The translations under genes and the position numbers were made by a program. This document shows, piece by piece, positions 1 to 6,866 of a stretch of DNA of 7,076 nucleotides; the first letter of the stretch is position 1, and each line of letters opens with the position of its first letter. The notes below the pieces were generated by a model, which was not told where the DNA came from, searched no databases, and saw only the letters and a list, made by a program, of their open reading frames with translations. The DNA lies in assembly GCA_902773245.1 (NCBI GenBank), contig CACYDY010000024.1, positions 1-7,076 on the forward strand, given 5' to 3'. The DNA is from an uncultured Ruminococcus sp. (GTDB lineage: Bacteria > Bacillota > Clostridia > Oscillospirales > Acutalibacteraceae).

Positions 1-3
1 AAA

Positions 4-36
4 GGGCGGTCGAGCGACCGCAGGCAATACCGCCTT
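4..36 (-). terminator. Possible intrinsic terminator hairpin at the window edge
   Basis: GCGGTC (6-11) and GACCGC (16-21) form a perfect 6-bp stem with a 4-base loop. Read on the minus strand, the stem is followed by CCTTT and then the window ends, so a longer T-tract cannot be judged. A competing stem pairs GGCGGT (5-10) with ACCGCC (29-34). Its position about 190 bases past the purB stop would suit the end of the pur transcript. It could instead be one more structured intergenic repeat. The call is inference. Confidence 0.3.
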
Positions 37-40
37 ACTT

Positions 41-55
41 TATATGTAACATATA
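41..55. other. Short AT-rich palindrome
   Basis: TATATGT (41-47) and ACATATA (49-55) are perfect inverted repeats around a single central base. The shape would suit a small operator or a weak hairpin. No neighbouring promoter on either strand is convincing, so no function is assigned. Confidence 0.3.
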
Positions 56-84
56 CATTATTGCCGCATATTTAATTCTTTCTT

Positions 85-113
85 CCTGTAGCCAACTAAC
101 CGGGGGCTACAGG
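85..113. repeat. Variable hairpin attached to repeat copy 1
   Basis: CCTGTAGCC (85-93) pairs perfectly with GGCTACAGG (105-113) across an 11-base loop. Only the right arm lies in the sequence shared with copy 2. The left arm is unique to this copy yet complements it, so this position is always a hairpin but with a different sequence. There is no T-tract on either side, so it does not look like a standard intrinsic terminator. Confidence 0.6.
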
Positions 114-192
114 GTGGCGGGCTTCGCCCGCCGCCTATCGGGGCTTACGCCCCGAACCCTGCATACATTCACTCTATTCTTAAGTTGTGGAT
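102..192. repeat. Structured interspersed repeat, copy 1
   Basis: This 91-base stretch aligns without gaps to 6867-6957 with 5 mismatches by hand count, in the same orientation. It holds two tight GC-rich hairpins. The first is GGCGGGC/GCCCGCC at 116-132 with a 3-base loop. The second is TCGGGGC/GCCCCGA at 138-155 with a 4-base loop. A conserved non-palindromic tail follows and ends in CTTAAGTTGTGGAT. The copy starts 17 bases beyond the purB stop. It resembles a REP-like or MITE-like dispersed element. It may protect or define the 3' end of the pur mRNA, but with no U-tract it is not a canonical terminator. The repeat is seen; the element class is inference. Confidence 0.85.
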
Positions 193-208
193 CGAGGTTA
201 TAAAATTA

Positions 209-1645
209 TCAAACCTTAAGCTCCGATGTGATCTCGCCCGTGTAAAGTCTTTCAAGAACAGGCTTTACCTCACTCTCGATAAACTCGTCAACCTGAGCAA
301 CGCTTCTTCCTACATAAAGAATAGGATCAAGCTCGCTTTCGATCTCCTCTTTTGTGATCGGGAACGCCGGATCTGCGGCAATTCTGTCTATCAGATCGTT
401 CTTTCCGCCCTCAAGCTTTACCTTTGCAGCCGCAGCATGAGAGTGTGTTCTGAGAAGCTCATGAAGCTCCTGACGGTTTCCGCCGTTTTTGACCGACTTC
501 ATCATAATATTCTCGGTTGCCATGAAAGGAAGCTTTTCCATCACTCTTCTTGTTACAACCTTGTCATAAACCACAAGACCGTTTGTTATGTTAATGTAAA
601 TATTAAGGATCGAATCAACCGCAAGGAATGCCTCCGCAACCGAAATTCTCTTGTTTGCGCTGTCGTCAAGAGTTCTTTCGAACCACTGCGTTCCGGCTGT
701 CAAAGCAGGATTGAGAGAATCAACGATAACATATCTTGCAAGCGACGAGATACGTTCGCTTCTCATCGGGTTTCGCTTGTACGGCATAGCTGAAGAACCG
801 ATCTGATTTTTCTCGAACGGCTCTTCCATCTCCTCAAACGACTGGAGAATTCTCATATCGTTCGAGAATTTGTAAGCGCTCTGCGCAATTCCCGACAATG
901 CGCCCAGAAAATACGAATCCGTCTTTCTTGAATAAGTCTGACCCGAAACGGCAACACACTTTTCAAAGCCAAGATCCTCGGCAATAAGCTGCTCGACCAT
1001 TTTCACCTTTTCCTGATCGCCCTCGAAAAGCTCCATAAAGCTTGCCTGAGTTCCGGTTGTACCCTTTGAACCGAGAAGCTTCAGATTTGAAAGCTGATAT
1101 TCCAAATTCTGAATATCCTGAATAAGCTCATACATCCAAAGAGCAGCTCTCTTTCCCACAGTAGTAAGCTGCGCAGGCTGCAAATGAGTATAGGCAAGAC
1201 ACGGCAAAGCCTTGTACTGCTGCGCAAACTCCGAAAGATTTTTAATAACCTGAGCGCACTTTTTCAGAACAATTTTGGAAGCCTCTCTGAGGATGATCAC
1301 ATCGGTGTTGTCGCCTACATAGCAAGATGTTGCTCCAAGGTGTATGATCGGCTCTGCTTTCGGGCACTGTTTGCCGTAAGCGTAAACATGGGACATAACG
1401 TCGTGACGGACAACCTTTTCTCTTGCCTCGGCCGTTTCAAAATCAACAATATCCTTGTACGCTTCAAGCTCGGCTATCTGTTCGTCCGTGATGTCCAGAC
1501 CCATTTTCTGTTCAGCCTTTGCAAGTGCGATCCAAAGCTTGTGCCATGTTGTAAATTTAAAGTTCTCGGAAAACACATACTGCATTTCCTCGCTTGCATA
1601 TCTCGTGGAAAACGGAGAGATATATCTTTCTTTGTTTGCTGCCAT
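209..1645 (-). CDS. purB: Adenylosuccinate lyase
   Basis: The enzyme removes fumarate from SAICAR (giving AICAR) and from adenylosuccinate (giving AMP), so it acts both in IMP synthesis and in the AMP branch. It is a cytosolic homotetramer of the fumarase/aspartase superfamily. I see HDV at residues 81-83, HLGATS at 102-107, THLQPAQ at 153-159 (with the family's catalytic His) and the fumarate-lyase signature SSAMPYKRNP at 284-293, whose flexible loop carries the catalytic Ser. The length of 478 aa fits the long clostridial and eukaryote-like PurB form. The start is ATG at 1645, with AAGGAA at 1656-1661 ten bases upstream. A longer frame opens only with TTG at 1684, without a Shine-Dalgarno site. 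The gene ends in two in-frame stops, TGA then TAA. It lies 43 bases after purO and is the last gene of the operon here. Confidence 0.95.
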   Translation of the reverse strand: MAANKERYISPFSTRYASEEMQYVFSENFKFTTWHKLWIALAKAEQKMGLDITDEQIAELEAYKDIVDFETAEAREKVVRHDVMSHVYAYGKQCPKAEPIIHLGATSCYVGDNTDVIILREASKIVLKKCAQVIKNLSEFAQQYKALPCLAYTHLQPAQLTTVGKRAALWMYELIQDIQNLEYQLSNLKLLGSKGTTGTQASFMELFEGDQEKVKMVEQLIAEDLGFEKCVAVSGQTYSRKTDSYFLGALSGIAQSAYKFSNDMRILQSFEEMEEPFEKNQIGSSAMPYKRNPMRSERISSLARYVIVDSLNPALTAGTQWFERTLDDSANKRISVAEAFLAVDSILNIYINITNGLVVYDKVVTRRVMEKLPFMATENIMMKSVKNGGNRQELHELLRTHSHAAAAKVKLEGGKNDLIDRIAADPAFPITKEEIESELDPILYVGRSVAQVDEFIESEVKPVLERLYTGEITSELKV

Positions 1646-1688
1646 TGCCAAACCGTTCCTTTCAGTTTTTTGGTGATAATTCAATCTA

Positions 1689-2405
1689 TCACTGATTTTT
1701 ATTGATCATTCTGTTTTCGATCTCACCGGTTTCAAGATCGATGTATCTGACGTAGATAGAAATTTTGTTGTTTTCGTTAAGATTGTTCCAGATCTTGTCC
1801 TTGAACTCATCTATGCAGTCGGGAATTGCAACTCTCTCCGGCTCACCCATGAACGTCGGGATAGGATTTCCGTCTGTAACATATGTGTGAATAAAATGGC
1901 CTATTCCGTTAAGAGCGTTATACGAGAATGTGTAGCGATTGCATTCGCTGCCCTCAAGATCAGCGCTTTTGAGAATGCTCATTTTGTAAGTGAGCTTGTC
2001 GCCGAAAGTGAGCATACCGCTGATTCTCGGAGTCCAGTTCGGCCCGTCAGGCTCAAACTCACGAGTTTCCAAAGCCTCTTCAAAGGTTTTTCCTTCTTTG
2101 ACAAAATCATAGACGGTATCTGTCTGATCACCGTTTGTTACGATAAGCTTGTTCCCGATTTTTCTGATCGGTGAGTAGATTATCAGCGATGGGTCTTCAA
2201 CCTTTGATGCGTCAAACGGGTGAATAATAACCTCGTCGCCGTTCTCGACAAAAACTCTGTTGCGGCTGTTTTCGCTTCTGCCCATAATAAAATATGCAGC
2301 AACAGCCTTTTTGCCGTTTTGGGTTTTTCCTATTACAATACCTCTTCCGACATAAGGATTGCCGCTGATAAGCTCGCCTATGTCATATGTCTGATATACG
2401 TTCAT
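1689..2405 (-). CDS. purO: IMP cyclohydrolase, archaeal PurO type
   Basis: It is predicted to close FAICAR to IMP, the final step of de novo IMP synthesis. The 238-residue protein matches the PurO/IMP_cyclohyd family and not PurH: NPYVGRG at 16-22, MGRSENSRNR at 41-50, NGDQTDT at 91-97 and TPRISG at 125-130. PurO has an Ntn-hydrolase-like fold and is unrelated to the cyclohydrolase domain of bifunctional PurH. There is no AICAR formyltransferase domain, so that activity must come from another gene. The start ATG has AAGGAG at 2416-2421, ten bases upstream. The gene is 21 bases after purN and 43 before purB, so it is very probably co-transcribed. It occupies the place right after purN where many bacteria have purH. 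The family call is firm; the reaction is inferred from family and context. Confidence 0.88.
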   Translation of the reverse strand: MNVYQTYDIGELISGNPYVGRGIVIGKTQNGKKAVAAYFIMGRSENSRNRVFVENGDEVIIHPFDASKVEDPSLIIYSPIRKIGNKLIVTNGDQTDTVYDFVKEGKTFEEALETREFEPDGPNWTPRISGMLTFGDKLTYKMSILKSADLEGSECNRYTFSYNALNGIGHFIHTYVTDGNPIPTFMGEPERVAIPDCIDEFKDKIWNNLNENNKISIYVRYIDLETGEIENRMINKNQ

Positions 2406-2426
2406 TTTGTAATAACTCCTTTGAGT

Positions 2427-3041
2427 TTATTTCTTTTCAAGCAAGCTTTTGCTCACCTTTTCAACTGCCTGCGGCAAAATTATCCACTCGGCATTGATCA
2501 TAACTCTCTTTTGAAGAACCTCGGGTGTATCTCCGTCCTCGACCTCGACCGCCTTTTGCATAATGATCTCACCGCCGTCGGGTATTTCATTTACAAAATG
2601 AACGGTTGCGCCCGTGATCTTGACGCCGTATTCCAGCGCCGCCTCGTGAACATGAAGACCGTAAAAGCCTTTTCCGCAAAATGACGGAATAAGCGACGGG
2701 TGAATGTTGATAATTCTCTTCGGATATTTTGAAGTAAATCTCTCGCTCAATATGCTCATAAATCCGGCAAGAACTATCAGCTCAATGCCGTTTTCCTCCA
2801 AAAGATCAATCAGCATATCCTCGAATTTTTCCTGAGAACCGCATTCTTTTTTTGAAACAACGGCTGTCTTTATCCCTGCCTTTTTCGCTCTTTCAAGCGC
2901 GAACGCATCGGGATTGTTTGACACCACAAGTGAAATTTCACCGCTGCTTACAACACCGCTTTTCTGTTTGTCAATGAGCGCCTGGAGATTTGTTCCGCCG
3001 CCCGAAACAAAAACGGCAATTTTTATTTTTTCTTTACTCAT
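2427..3041 (-). CDS. purN: Phosphoribosylglycinamide formyltransferase (GAR transformylase)
   Basis: It transfers the formyl group of 10-formyltetrahydrofolate to GAR to give FGAR. Counting from the preferred start, the 204-residue protein has the N-terminal nucleotide-binding stretch SGGGTN (13-18), the folate-side stretch VLAGFMSILS (90-99) and the catalytic NIHPS motif, with Asn112 and His114. The third catalytic residue, Asp155, lies in PDGGEII after the conserved His148. The segment around CGKGFYGLHVHEAALEYG (122-139) is the normal variant for this group. I prefer ATG at 3041, because GGTGA (3046-3050) lies four bases upstream and matches the 3' part of the GGAGGTGA ribosome-binding consensus. 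An ATG at 3059 would add six residues but has no ribosome-binding site. It lies 21 bases upstream of purO but is separated from purM by an unusually long spacer. Confidence 0.95.
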   Translation of the reverse strand: MSKEKIKIAVFVSGGGTNLQALIDKQKSGVVSSGEISLVVSNNPDAFALERAKKAGIKTAVVSKKECGSQEKFEDMLIDLLEENGIELIVLAGFMSILSERFTSKYPKRIINIHPSLIPSFCGKGFYGLHVHEAALEYGVKITGATVHFVNEIPDGGEIIMQKAVEVEDGDTPEVLQKRVMINAEWIILPQAVEKVSKSLLEKK

Positions 3042-3045
3042 AGCT

Positions 3046-3171
3046 TCACCATTTTTCATACCGCTGATTTGTCTGACTGTCGCCTTGCATGGCGAGAATA
3101 TTATGTCGTAACCTGAACTTCACCCCTAAAAGGGCTGAACGCCGGTGTTTTTCGGCGATTTCGACCGTCAT
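3046..3171 (-). CDS. Possible 41-residue ORF ahead of purN (doubtful)
   Basis: A minus-strand frame begins MTVEIAEKHRRSALLG and ends at TGA 3046-3048, inside the GGTGA that serves as the purN ribosome-binding site. The product would be basic and has no signal peptide or recognisable domain. The frame stays open further upstream to a TGA about 80 bases before the ATG. There is no convincing Shine-Dalgarno site at the ATG, and the frame runs through one arm of the inverted repeat. It may be a chance frame in the repeat-rich spacer. If translated, its stop placement could couple it to purN. I do not recognise it. Confidence 0.15.
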   Translation of the reverse strand: MTVEIAEKHRRSALLGVKFRLRHNILAMQGDSQTNQRYEKW

Positions 3172-3378
3172 TGGAAACCGCCGATCCCCCACGGGACGCC
3201 TTTTGAAAAAGACCGGACAAACACTTTTAGCTGCCCTCTTTCAATCTTGCTGCGCAATTTTCAAAATTGCTCACTTTCATATCAAAACACAAACGGGCGG
3301 CGAATCCGATATCACAGCTTCACCGCCGCATTTGTAAACTTCGAACATCAGTGACAAGCTCCGCCGAAAAACATCGGC
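3141..3378. repeat. Inverted-repeat-bounded segment in the purM-purN spacer
   Basis: The left arm (3141-3157) and right arm (3362-3378) are reverse complements at 16 of 17 positions. They enclose about 200 bases that contain further hairpins and no transposase frame. The layout resembles a MITE or other non-autonomous element inserted into the operon. I see no clear target-site duplication just outside the arms, and similarity between the two ends fades quickly inward of the arms. The inverted repeat is seen; mobility is inference. Confidence 0.45.
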
Positions 3379-3397
3379 AGTCGGGTTATCACACAAA

Positions 3398-4435
3398 TTA
3401 CTCAATAATAACTCCCTCGCCGCTCTTTACGACCTCACCGACAACATAAGCGTCCTCGCCGTTGGCTTTTAAAATCTCCAACGCCTTGTCAGCGTCCTGC
3501 TTCGAAACTATAACGCTCATTCCCACGCCCATGTTGAATGTGTTGAACATATCTCTTTCGGGGATATTGCCAACCTTTGCAATAAGCTCAAAAATCGGAA
3601 GAATTCTGACATCGCTCTTTTTGATCTTTGCGCTGAAGCCCTTCGGCAGACTTCTCGGAATATTCTCATAGAATCCGCCGCCTGTAATATGGGAAACCGC
3701 CTTGACTTTAACCTCCTCAAAAAGCGCAAGCATAGGCTTTACATAGATTTTTGTAGGTGTGAGCAGCGTTTCCCCGATAGATTTTCCGCCAAGCTCTGCA
3801 ACGGGTGACTTTATGTCCGAGCTTTCAACGTCAAAAACCTTTCTCACAAGAGAAAAACCGTTTGAATGAACGCCGCTTGACGGGAGTGCGATAATAACGT
3901 CGCCCTCGGCAGCGGAATTCTTGTCCAGAATCTTGCTGCGGTCAACGACGCCAACGGAAAATCCCGCAAGATCGTACTCGTCTACAGGATAGAATCCCGG
4001 CATTTCGGCAGTTTCTCCGCCTACCAAAGCGCAGCCCGACTGAACACAGCCATCGGCAACGCCCTTGACAATTGCTTCGATTTTTTCGGGAACATTCTTT
4101 CCGCACGCAATATAATCAAGGAAAAACAGCGGCTTTGCGCCACAGCAGATAATATCATTAACGCACATAGCAACGCAGTCTATTCCAACGGTATCATGCT
4201 TATCCATAAGGAAAGCCATTTTAAGCTTAGTTCCGACGCCGTCCGTTCCGCTGACAAGAACAGGTCTTTCCATTCCCTTTGTGTCAAGCTCAAACAAGCC
4301 TCCAAAACCCCCTATATCGGAAACAACACCGCTTGTCATGGTTTTTGCAATATGACTTTTCATAAGCTCAACAGCCTTGTAGCCTGCGGTAATGTCAACG
4401 CCTGCTGCTTTATAGCTCTCACTGCAACTCTTCAT
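3398..4435 (-). CDS. purM: Phosphoribosylformylglycinamidine cyclo-ligase (AIR synthetase)
   Basis: It uses ATP to close FGAM into aminoimidazole ribotide (AIR). At 345 residues it is of usual family length. It shows the N-terminal YKAAGVDITAGYKAVE stretch (8-23), the ATP-binding SGTDGVGTK (62-70), GIDCVAMCVNDIICCGA (84-100), then VGGETAEMPGFY, LPSSGVHSNGFSL, SHITGGGFYENIPR and FNMGVGM, in the order expected for the PurM/SelD/ThiL superfamily. The ATG at 4435 lies 17 bases inside the 3' end of purF and is preceded by AAGGGTGA (GGGTGA at 4441-4446) five bases upstream. Translation is therefore likely coupled to purF. The gene is followed by the long spacer and not by an immediately adjacent purN. 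Confidence 0.96.
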   Translation of the reverse strand: MKSCSESYKAAGVDITAGYKAVELMKSHIAKTMTSGVVSDIGGFGGLFELDTKGMERPVLVSGTDGVGTKLKMAFLMDKHDTVGIDCVAMCVNDIICCGAKPLFFLDYIACGKNVPEKIEAIVKGVADGCVQSGCALVGGETAEMPGFYPVDEYDLAGFSVGVVDRSKILDKNSAAEGDVIIALPSSGVHSNGFSLVRKVFDVESSDIKSPVAELGGKSIGETLLTPTKIYVKPMLALFEEVKVKAVSHITGGGFYENIPRSLPKGFSAKIKKSDVRILPIFELIAKVGNIPERDMFNTFNMGVGMSVIVSKQDADKALEILKANGEDAYVVGEVVKSGEGVIIE

Positions 4436-5903
4436 TCACGTCACCCTTTTCCTTAGTTTTCATTTTTTCTTCCGGTATTACTTGTTCAAATTTATTCTTG
4501 TTATTTCCAACGGGAATACTCGTCGGATATTTTTCGTCAAAGCAAGCGCAGCAAAAGCCTGTGCAGCTGCTTCCGTCAGCGATCTTCGTCACGTCCTCAC
4601 GGCTGAGATATCCGAGTGAATCGGCTCCGATAATCCGGGCGATCTCGTCAACGGAATGCTTACAGGCGATCAGGTTCTCCTTGGAGTCTATGTCAACTCC
4701 GTAATAGCACGGACTGACAAACGGCGGTGCCGAGATCCTCACATGAACCTCTTTTGCCCCCGCTTCACGAACAAGACGGACTATTCTTTCGCTTGTTGTG
4801 CCCCTTACGATCGAGTCATCGATCATAACGACTCTCTTTCCCTTAACGACCTCCGAAATAGGATTAAGCTTGATCTTGACCTTATCCTCTCTCGACAATT
4901 GATCGGGAGAAATGAAAGTCCGTCCGATATATTTATTTTTAATAAATCCTATGCCGTACGGAATACCCGACTCTCTCGCATATCCTATCGCAGCGTCAAG
5001 TCCCGAATCGGGAACTCCTATAACAATGTCGGCTTCCGCGGGGTGCGACTTTGCAAGAAGCTCTCCTGCGCGGACTCTCGCCTTGTGAACGTTGCAGCCG
5101 TCGATTTTTGAATCGGGACGCGCAAAATAGATGTATTCAAAAATACACATCGCTCCGTTCTTTGTGCCGCAGTGATCTTCGATCGAACGAATGCCCTCCT
5201 TGTTGAAAACAACTATCTCACCGGGTCTTATGTCACGAATCAGCTTTGCGCCAACGGCATCAAGAGCGCAGCTTTCGGAAGCCACGATGTATCTTCCGTC
5301 CTCGGTAACTCCGTAGCAAAGCGGTCTGAATCCCCTGGGATCTCTTGCCGCAATTAGCTTGGCAGGCGAAAGCACAATCAAAGAATATGCGCCGTCAATT
5401 TTGTACATGGCACGGTTCACAGCCTCTTCGATCGACGGGCAGTTTATGCGTTCCTTGGTTATTACATAAGAGATGACCTCGGTGTCGCTTGTAGTGTGAA
5501 AAATCGAACCTTCCAGCTCCAGCTGCTCCCTGAGCTGCGCCGAATTTACAAGGTTGCCGTTGTGAGCAAGAGCCATTCTTCCCTTGACATGATTAACAAC
5601 GATCGGCTGAACATTGTTTCTGTCGTTAGTCCCTGTAGTTCCGTAGCGAACATGACCGACAGCCATGTTTCCTTCGCCAAATGAATTAAGAACGTTCGTA
5701 GTAAAAACGTCATTCACAAGACCCAAGTCCTTGTAACTGTGAATAACACCCCTGTCATTCACCGCAATGCCGCAGCCCTCCTGACCGCGGTGTTGAAGTG
5801 AAAACAATCCGTAATAAACAGTCGATGCGACATTGACGGTTCCTTTGCTGAAAACGCCGAACACACCGCATTCTTCATGAAGTTTTTCGGAATCGGTAAT
5901 CAT
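4419..5903 (-). CDS. purF: Amidophosphoribosyltransferase, Fe-S type
   Basis: It catalyses the committed step, PRPP plus glutamine to 5-phosphoribosylamine. From ATG 5903 the protein has 494 residues. An 11-residue propeptide precedes Cys12 of ECGVFGVF, the N-terminal nucleophile freed by self-cleavage, as in Bacillus subtilis PurF. Glutaminase-domain motifs follow: LQHRGQEG (36-43), HVRYGTTG (84-91), AHNGNLVN (113-120) and SDTEV (139-143). The PRPP-binding motif VVMIDDSIVRGTTS is at 358-371. Cys253 (MCIFEYIYF), Cys399 (SPCYYG) and a cluster Cys447/451/452/454 (CTGFCCACF) fit the [4Fe-4S] ligands of the B. subtilis class. AGGAG (CTCCT at 5915-5919) is 11 bases before this ATG. An in-frame ATG at 5933 would give a longer propeptide and has no ribosome-binding site. 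It is 82 bases after purC and overlaps purM. Confidence 0.96.
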   Translation of the reverse strand: MITDSEKLHEECGVFGVFSKGTVNVASTVYYGLFSLQHRGQEGCGIAVNDRGVIHSYKDLGLVNDVFTTNVLNSFGEGNMAVGHVRYGTTGTNDRNNVQPIVVNHVKGRMALAHNGNLVNSAQLREQLELEGSIFHTTSDTEVISYVITKERINCPSIEEAVNRAMYKIDGAYSLIVLSPAKLIAARDPRGFRPLCYGVTEDGRYIVASESCALDAVGAKLIRDIRPGEIVVFNKEGIRSIEDHCGTKNGAMCIFEYIYFARPDSKIDGCNVHKARVRAGELLAKSHPAEADIVIGVPDSGLDAAIGYARESGIPYGIGFIKNKYIGRTFISPDQLSREDKVKIKLNPISEVVKGKRVVMIDDSIVRGTTSERIVRLVREAGAKEVHVRISAPPFVSPCYYGVDIDSKENLIACKHSVDEIARIIGADSLGYLSREDVTKIADGSSCTGFCCACFDEKYPTSIPVGNNKNKFEQVIPEEKMKTKEKGDVNEELQ

Positions 5904-5934
5904 ATAATAATTTTCTCCTGTTTTTCGATCCATG

Positions 5935-5952
5935 TTCGCTGTTTCAAGCGAA
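5935..5952. other. Small hairpin in the purC-purF gap
   Basis: TTCGCT (5935-5940) and AGCGAA (5947-5952) form a 6-bp stem with a 6-base loop in the 82-base gap between purC and purF. No T-tract follows on either strand, so it is not a terminator. It could be an mRNA processing or stability site in the polycistronic message. Function is not known. Confidence 0.3.
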
Positions 5953-5985
5953 ATTTAGCCAAAGTTTTCTTTAACGATCGTATTA

Positions 5986-6696
5986 TCACTCACCGAGCAA
6001 ACGCTTCATAACTTCCTGATAAGCGTCCTCTACACCGCCCATATCTCTTCTGAAACGATCCTTGTCCAGCTTCTCGTTGGTAACGCTGTCCCAGAAACGG
6101 CAGGTGTCGGGAGAGATCTCATCTGCAAGAACTATTGTGCCGTCGGACAGTCTGCCGAACTCAAGCTTGAAATCAACAAGCTCAATGTTGACCTCTTTGA
6201 GGTACTCGGTAAGAATGTCGTTTACCGCAAAAGCGTACTTTGCGATCGTGTCAAGCTCTTCCTTTGATGCATAGTCCATTGCAAGAATGTGATATTCATT
6301 TACCATAGGATCGCCCAAAGCGTCGTCCTTATAGCAGTATTCCAAGACTGTTTTGTTAAGCTTTGTACCCTCTTCAAGACCAAGTCTTTTTGCAAGCGAG
6401 CCTGCTGCGATATTTCTTACGATAACCTCCAGCGGAACGATCGAAACCTTTTTAACAACAGTTTCTCTGTCGTTGATCTCCTCAACAAAATGAGTGGGAA
6501 CACCCTTGCTTTCAACGAGCTTCATCAGGTGGTTGGTAACTCTGTTGTTGATAACTCCCTTGCCGAGAATGGTTCCTTTTTTAAGTCCGTTATTTGCGGT
6601 TGCGTCGTCCTTATAGGATACGATACAAAGGTTCTCGTCGTCGGTTGCAAAAACCTTTTTAGCCTTGCCTTCGTACATCTGAACAGTCTTTTCCAT
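5986..6696 (-). CDS. purC: Phosphoribosylaminoimidazole-succinocarboxamide synthase (SAICAR synthetase)
   Basis: It joins CAIR and aspartate with ATP to give SAICAR, the substrate of PurB at the other end of this operon. The 236-residue protein is of usual bacterial length. MYEGKAKKVF (7-16) begins the ATP-binding N-terminal lobe. SYKDDATANNG is at 27-37, EVIVRNIAAGS (signature 1) at 90-100, LVDFKLEFG at 173-181 and LADEISPDTCRFWD (signature 2) at 190-203. The ATG at 6696 has a strong TGGAGGA site (GGAGG at 6705-6709) eight bases upstream, stronger than any at the internal ATG of residue 7. It is the first pur gene in the window, preceded by about 170 bases of leader and then a repeat element, so it is probably the head of the transcription unit. 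Confidence 0.96.
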   Translation of the reverse strand: MEKTVQMYEGKAKKVFATDDENLCIVSYKDDATANNGLKKGTILGKGVINNRVTNHLMKLVESKGVPTHFVEEINDRETVVKKVSIVPLEVIVRNIAAGSLAKRLGLEEGTKLNKTVLEYCYKDDALGDPMVNEYHILAMDYASKEELDTIAKYAFAVNDILTEYLKEVNIELVDFKLEFGRLSDGTIVLADEISPDTCRFWDSVTNEKLDKDRFRRDMGGVEDAYQEVMKRLLGE

Positions 6697-6866
6697 TTTT
6701 TATTCCTCCATTGTTTTCGGAATACCGGAATGCGATATCCCAACTCTTTATTAAAATATCCACTGTTCACAACTTAAGGATTTGTTCCTGTCGACCCAAA
6801 GGTTTGGTTTTATTTAACAGTTATTGACGTCACCCATACCCCCAACCCCCTTTCCCTCAAGGGAAA
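6697..6866 (-). promoter_or_regulatory. Leader region of the pur operon, weak promoter candidate
   Basis: This non-coding stretch must hold the operon promoter unless transcription enters from upstream. On the minus strand, TTGTGA (6767-6772) and TAAAGA (6745-6750), 16 bases apart, are the best but imperfect -35/-10 pair. TTTAAT (6750-6755) is an alternative -10 without a good -35. Two direct copies of ATTCCG, 8 bases apart, lie just before the ribosome-binding site; the second gives a CCGAA core as in a half PurR box, but no convincing box pair is present. I see no purine, PRPP or ZTP riboswitch core. Confidence 0.25.

Larger units (their letters stand above)
3042..3397 (-). other. Long structured spacer between purM and purN
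   Basis: About 340 bases separate purM from purN in an operon whose other gaps are 21 to 82 bases or overlaps. The outer arms, 3141-3157 and 3362-3378, are inverted repeats of 17 bases with one mismatch. On plus-strand RNA the mismatch would be a G-U pair; on the transcribed minus strand it is an A-C mismatch. Each arm can also fold locally (3140-3157; 3363-3378). Between them lie a 9-bp stem at 3296-3304/3319-3327 (its one non-Watson-Crick pair is G-U on the minus strand) and a perfect GCAATTTT/AAAATTGC hairpin at 3254-3270. None is followed by a clear U-tract. I recognise no known RNA family. It may be an inserted MITE-like element or a structured RNA that adjusts downstream expression; both are inference. 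Confidence 0.5.

Noticed and set aside
102..155. GC hairpins after purB as a classical Rho-independent terminator
   Set aside because: The stems are strong, but no T-tract follows on either strand, and the same hairpins recur upstream of the operon. They are better described as a repeat.
185..793. Plus-strand frame of 202 codons opposite purB
   Set aside because: It is antisense to a clear purB coding region. Its Cys/Leu/Arg-rich translation is typical of a shadow frame and has no start signal.
1643..1684. Longer purB start at TTG 1684
   Set aside because: It would add 13 non-conserved residues and lacks a Shine-Dalgarno site. ATG 1645 has AAGGAA at good spacing.
1184..1705. Plus-strand frame of 173 codons opposite the purB N-terminal half
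   Set aside because: It lies wholly antisense to conserved purB sequence and shows no domain or ribosome-binding site.
5940..5956. PurR box-like CGAAC core in the purC-purF gap
   Set aside because: Only the short core matches. There is no paired inverted box, and the position between operon genes is unlikely for a PurR operator.
6697..6840. ZTP, guanine or PRPP riboswitch in the purC leader
   Set aside because: A GGGTCGACAGG-like string recalls part of the ZTP motif, but the second conserved half and the junction are absent. No purine riboswitch core was found either.
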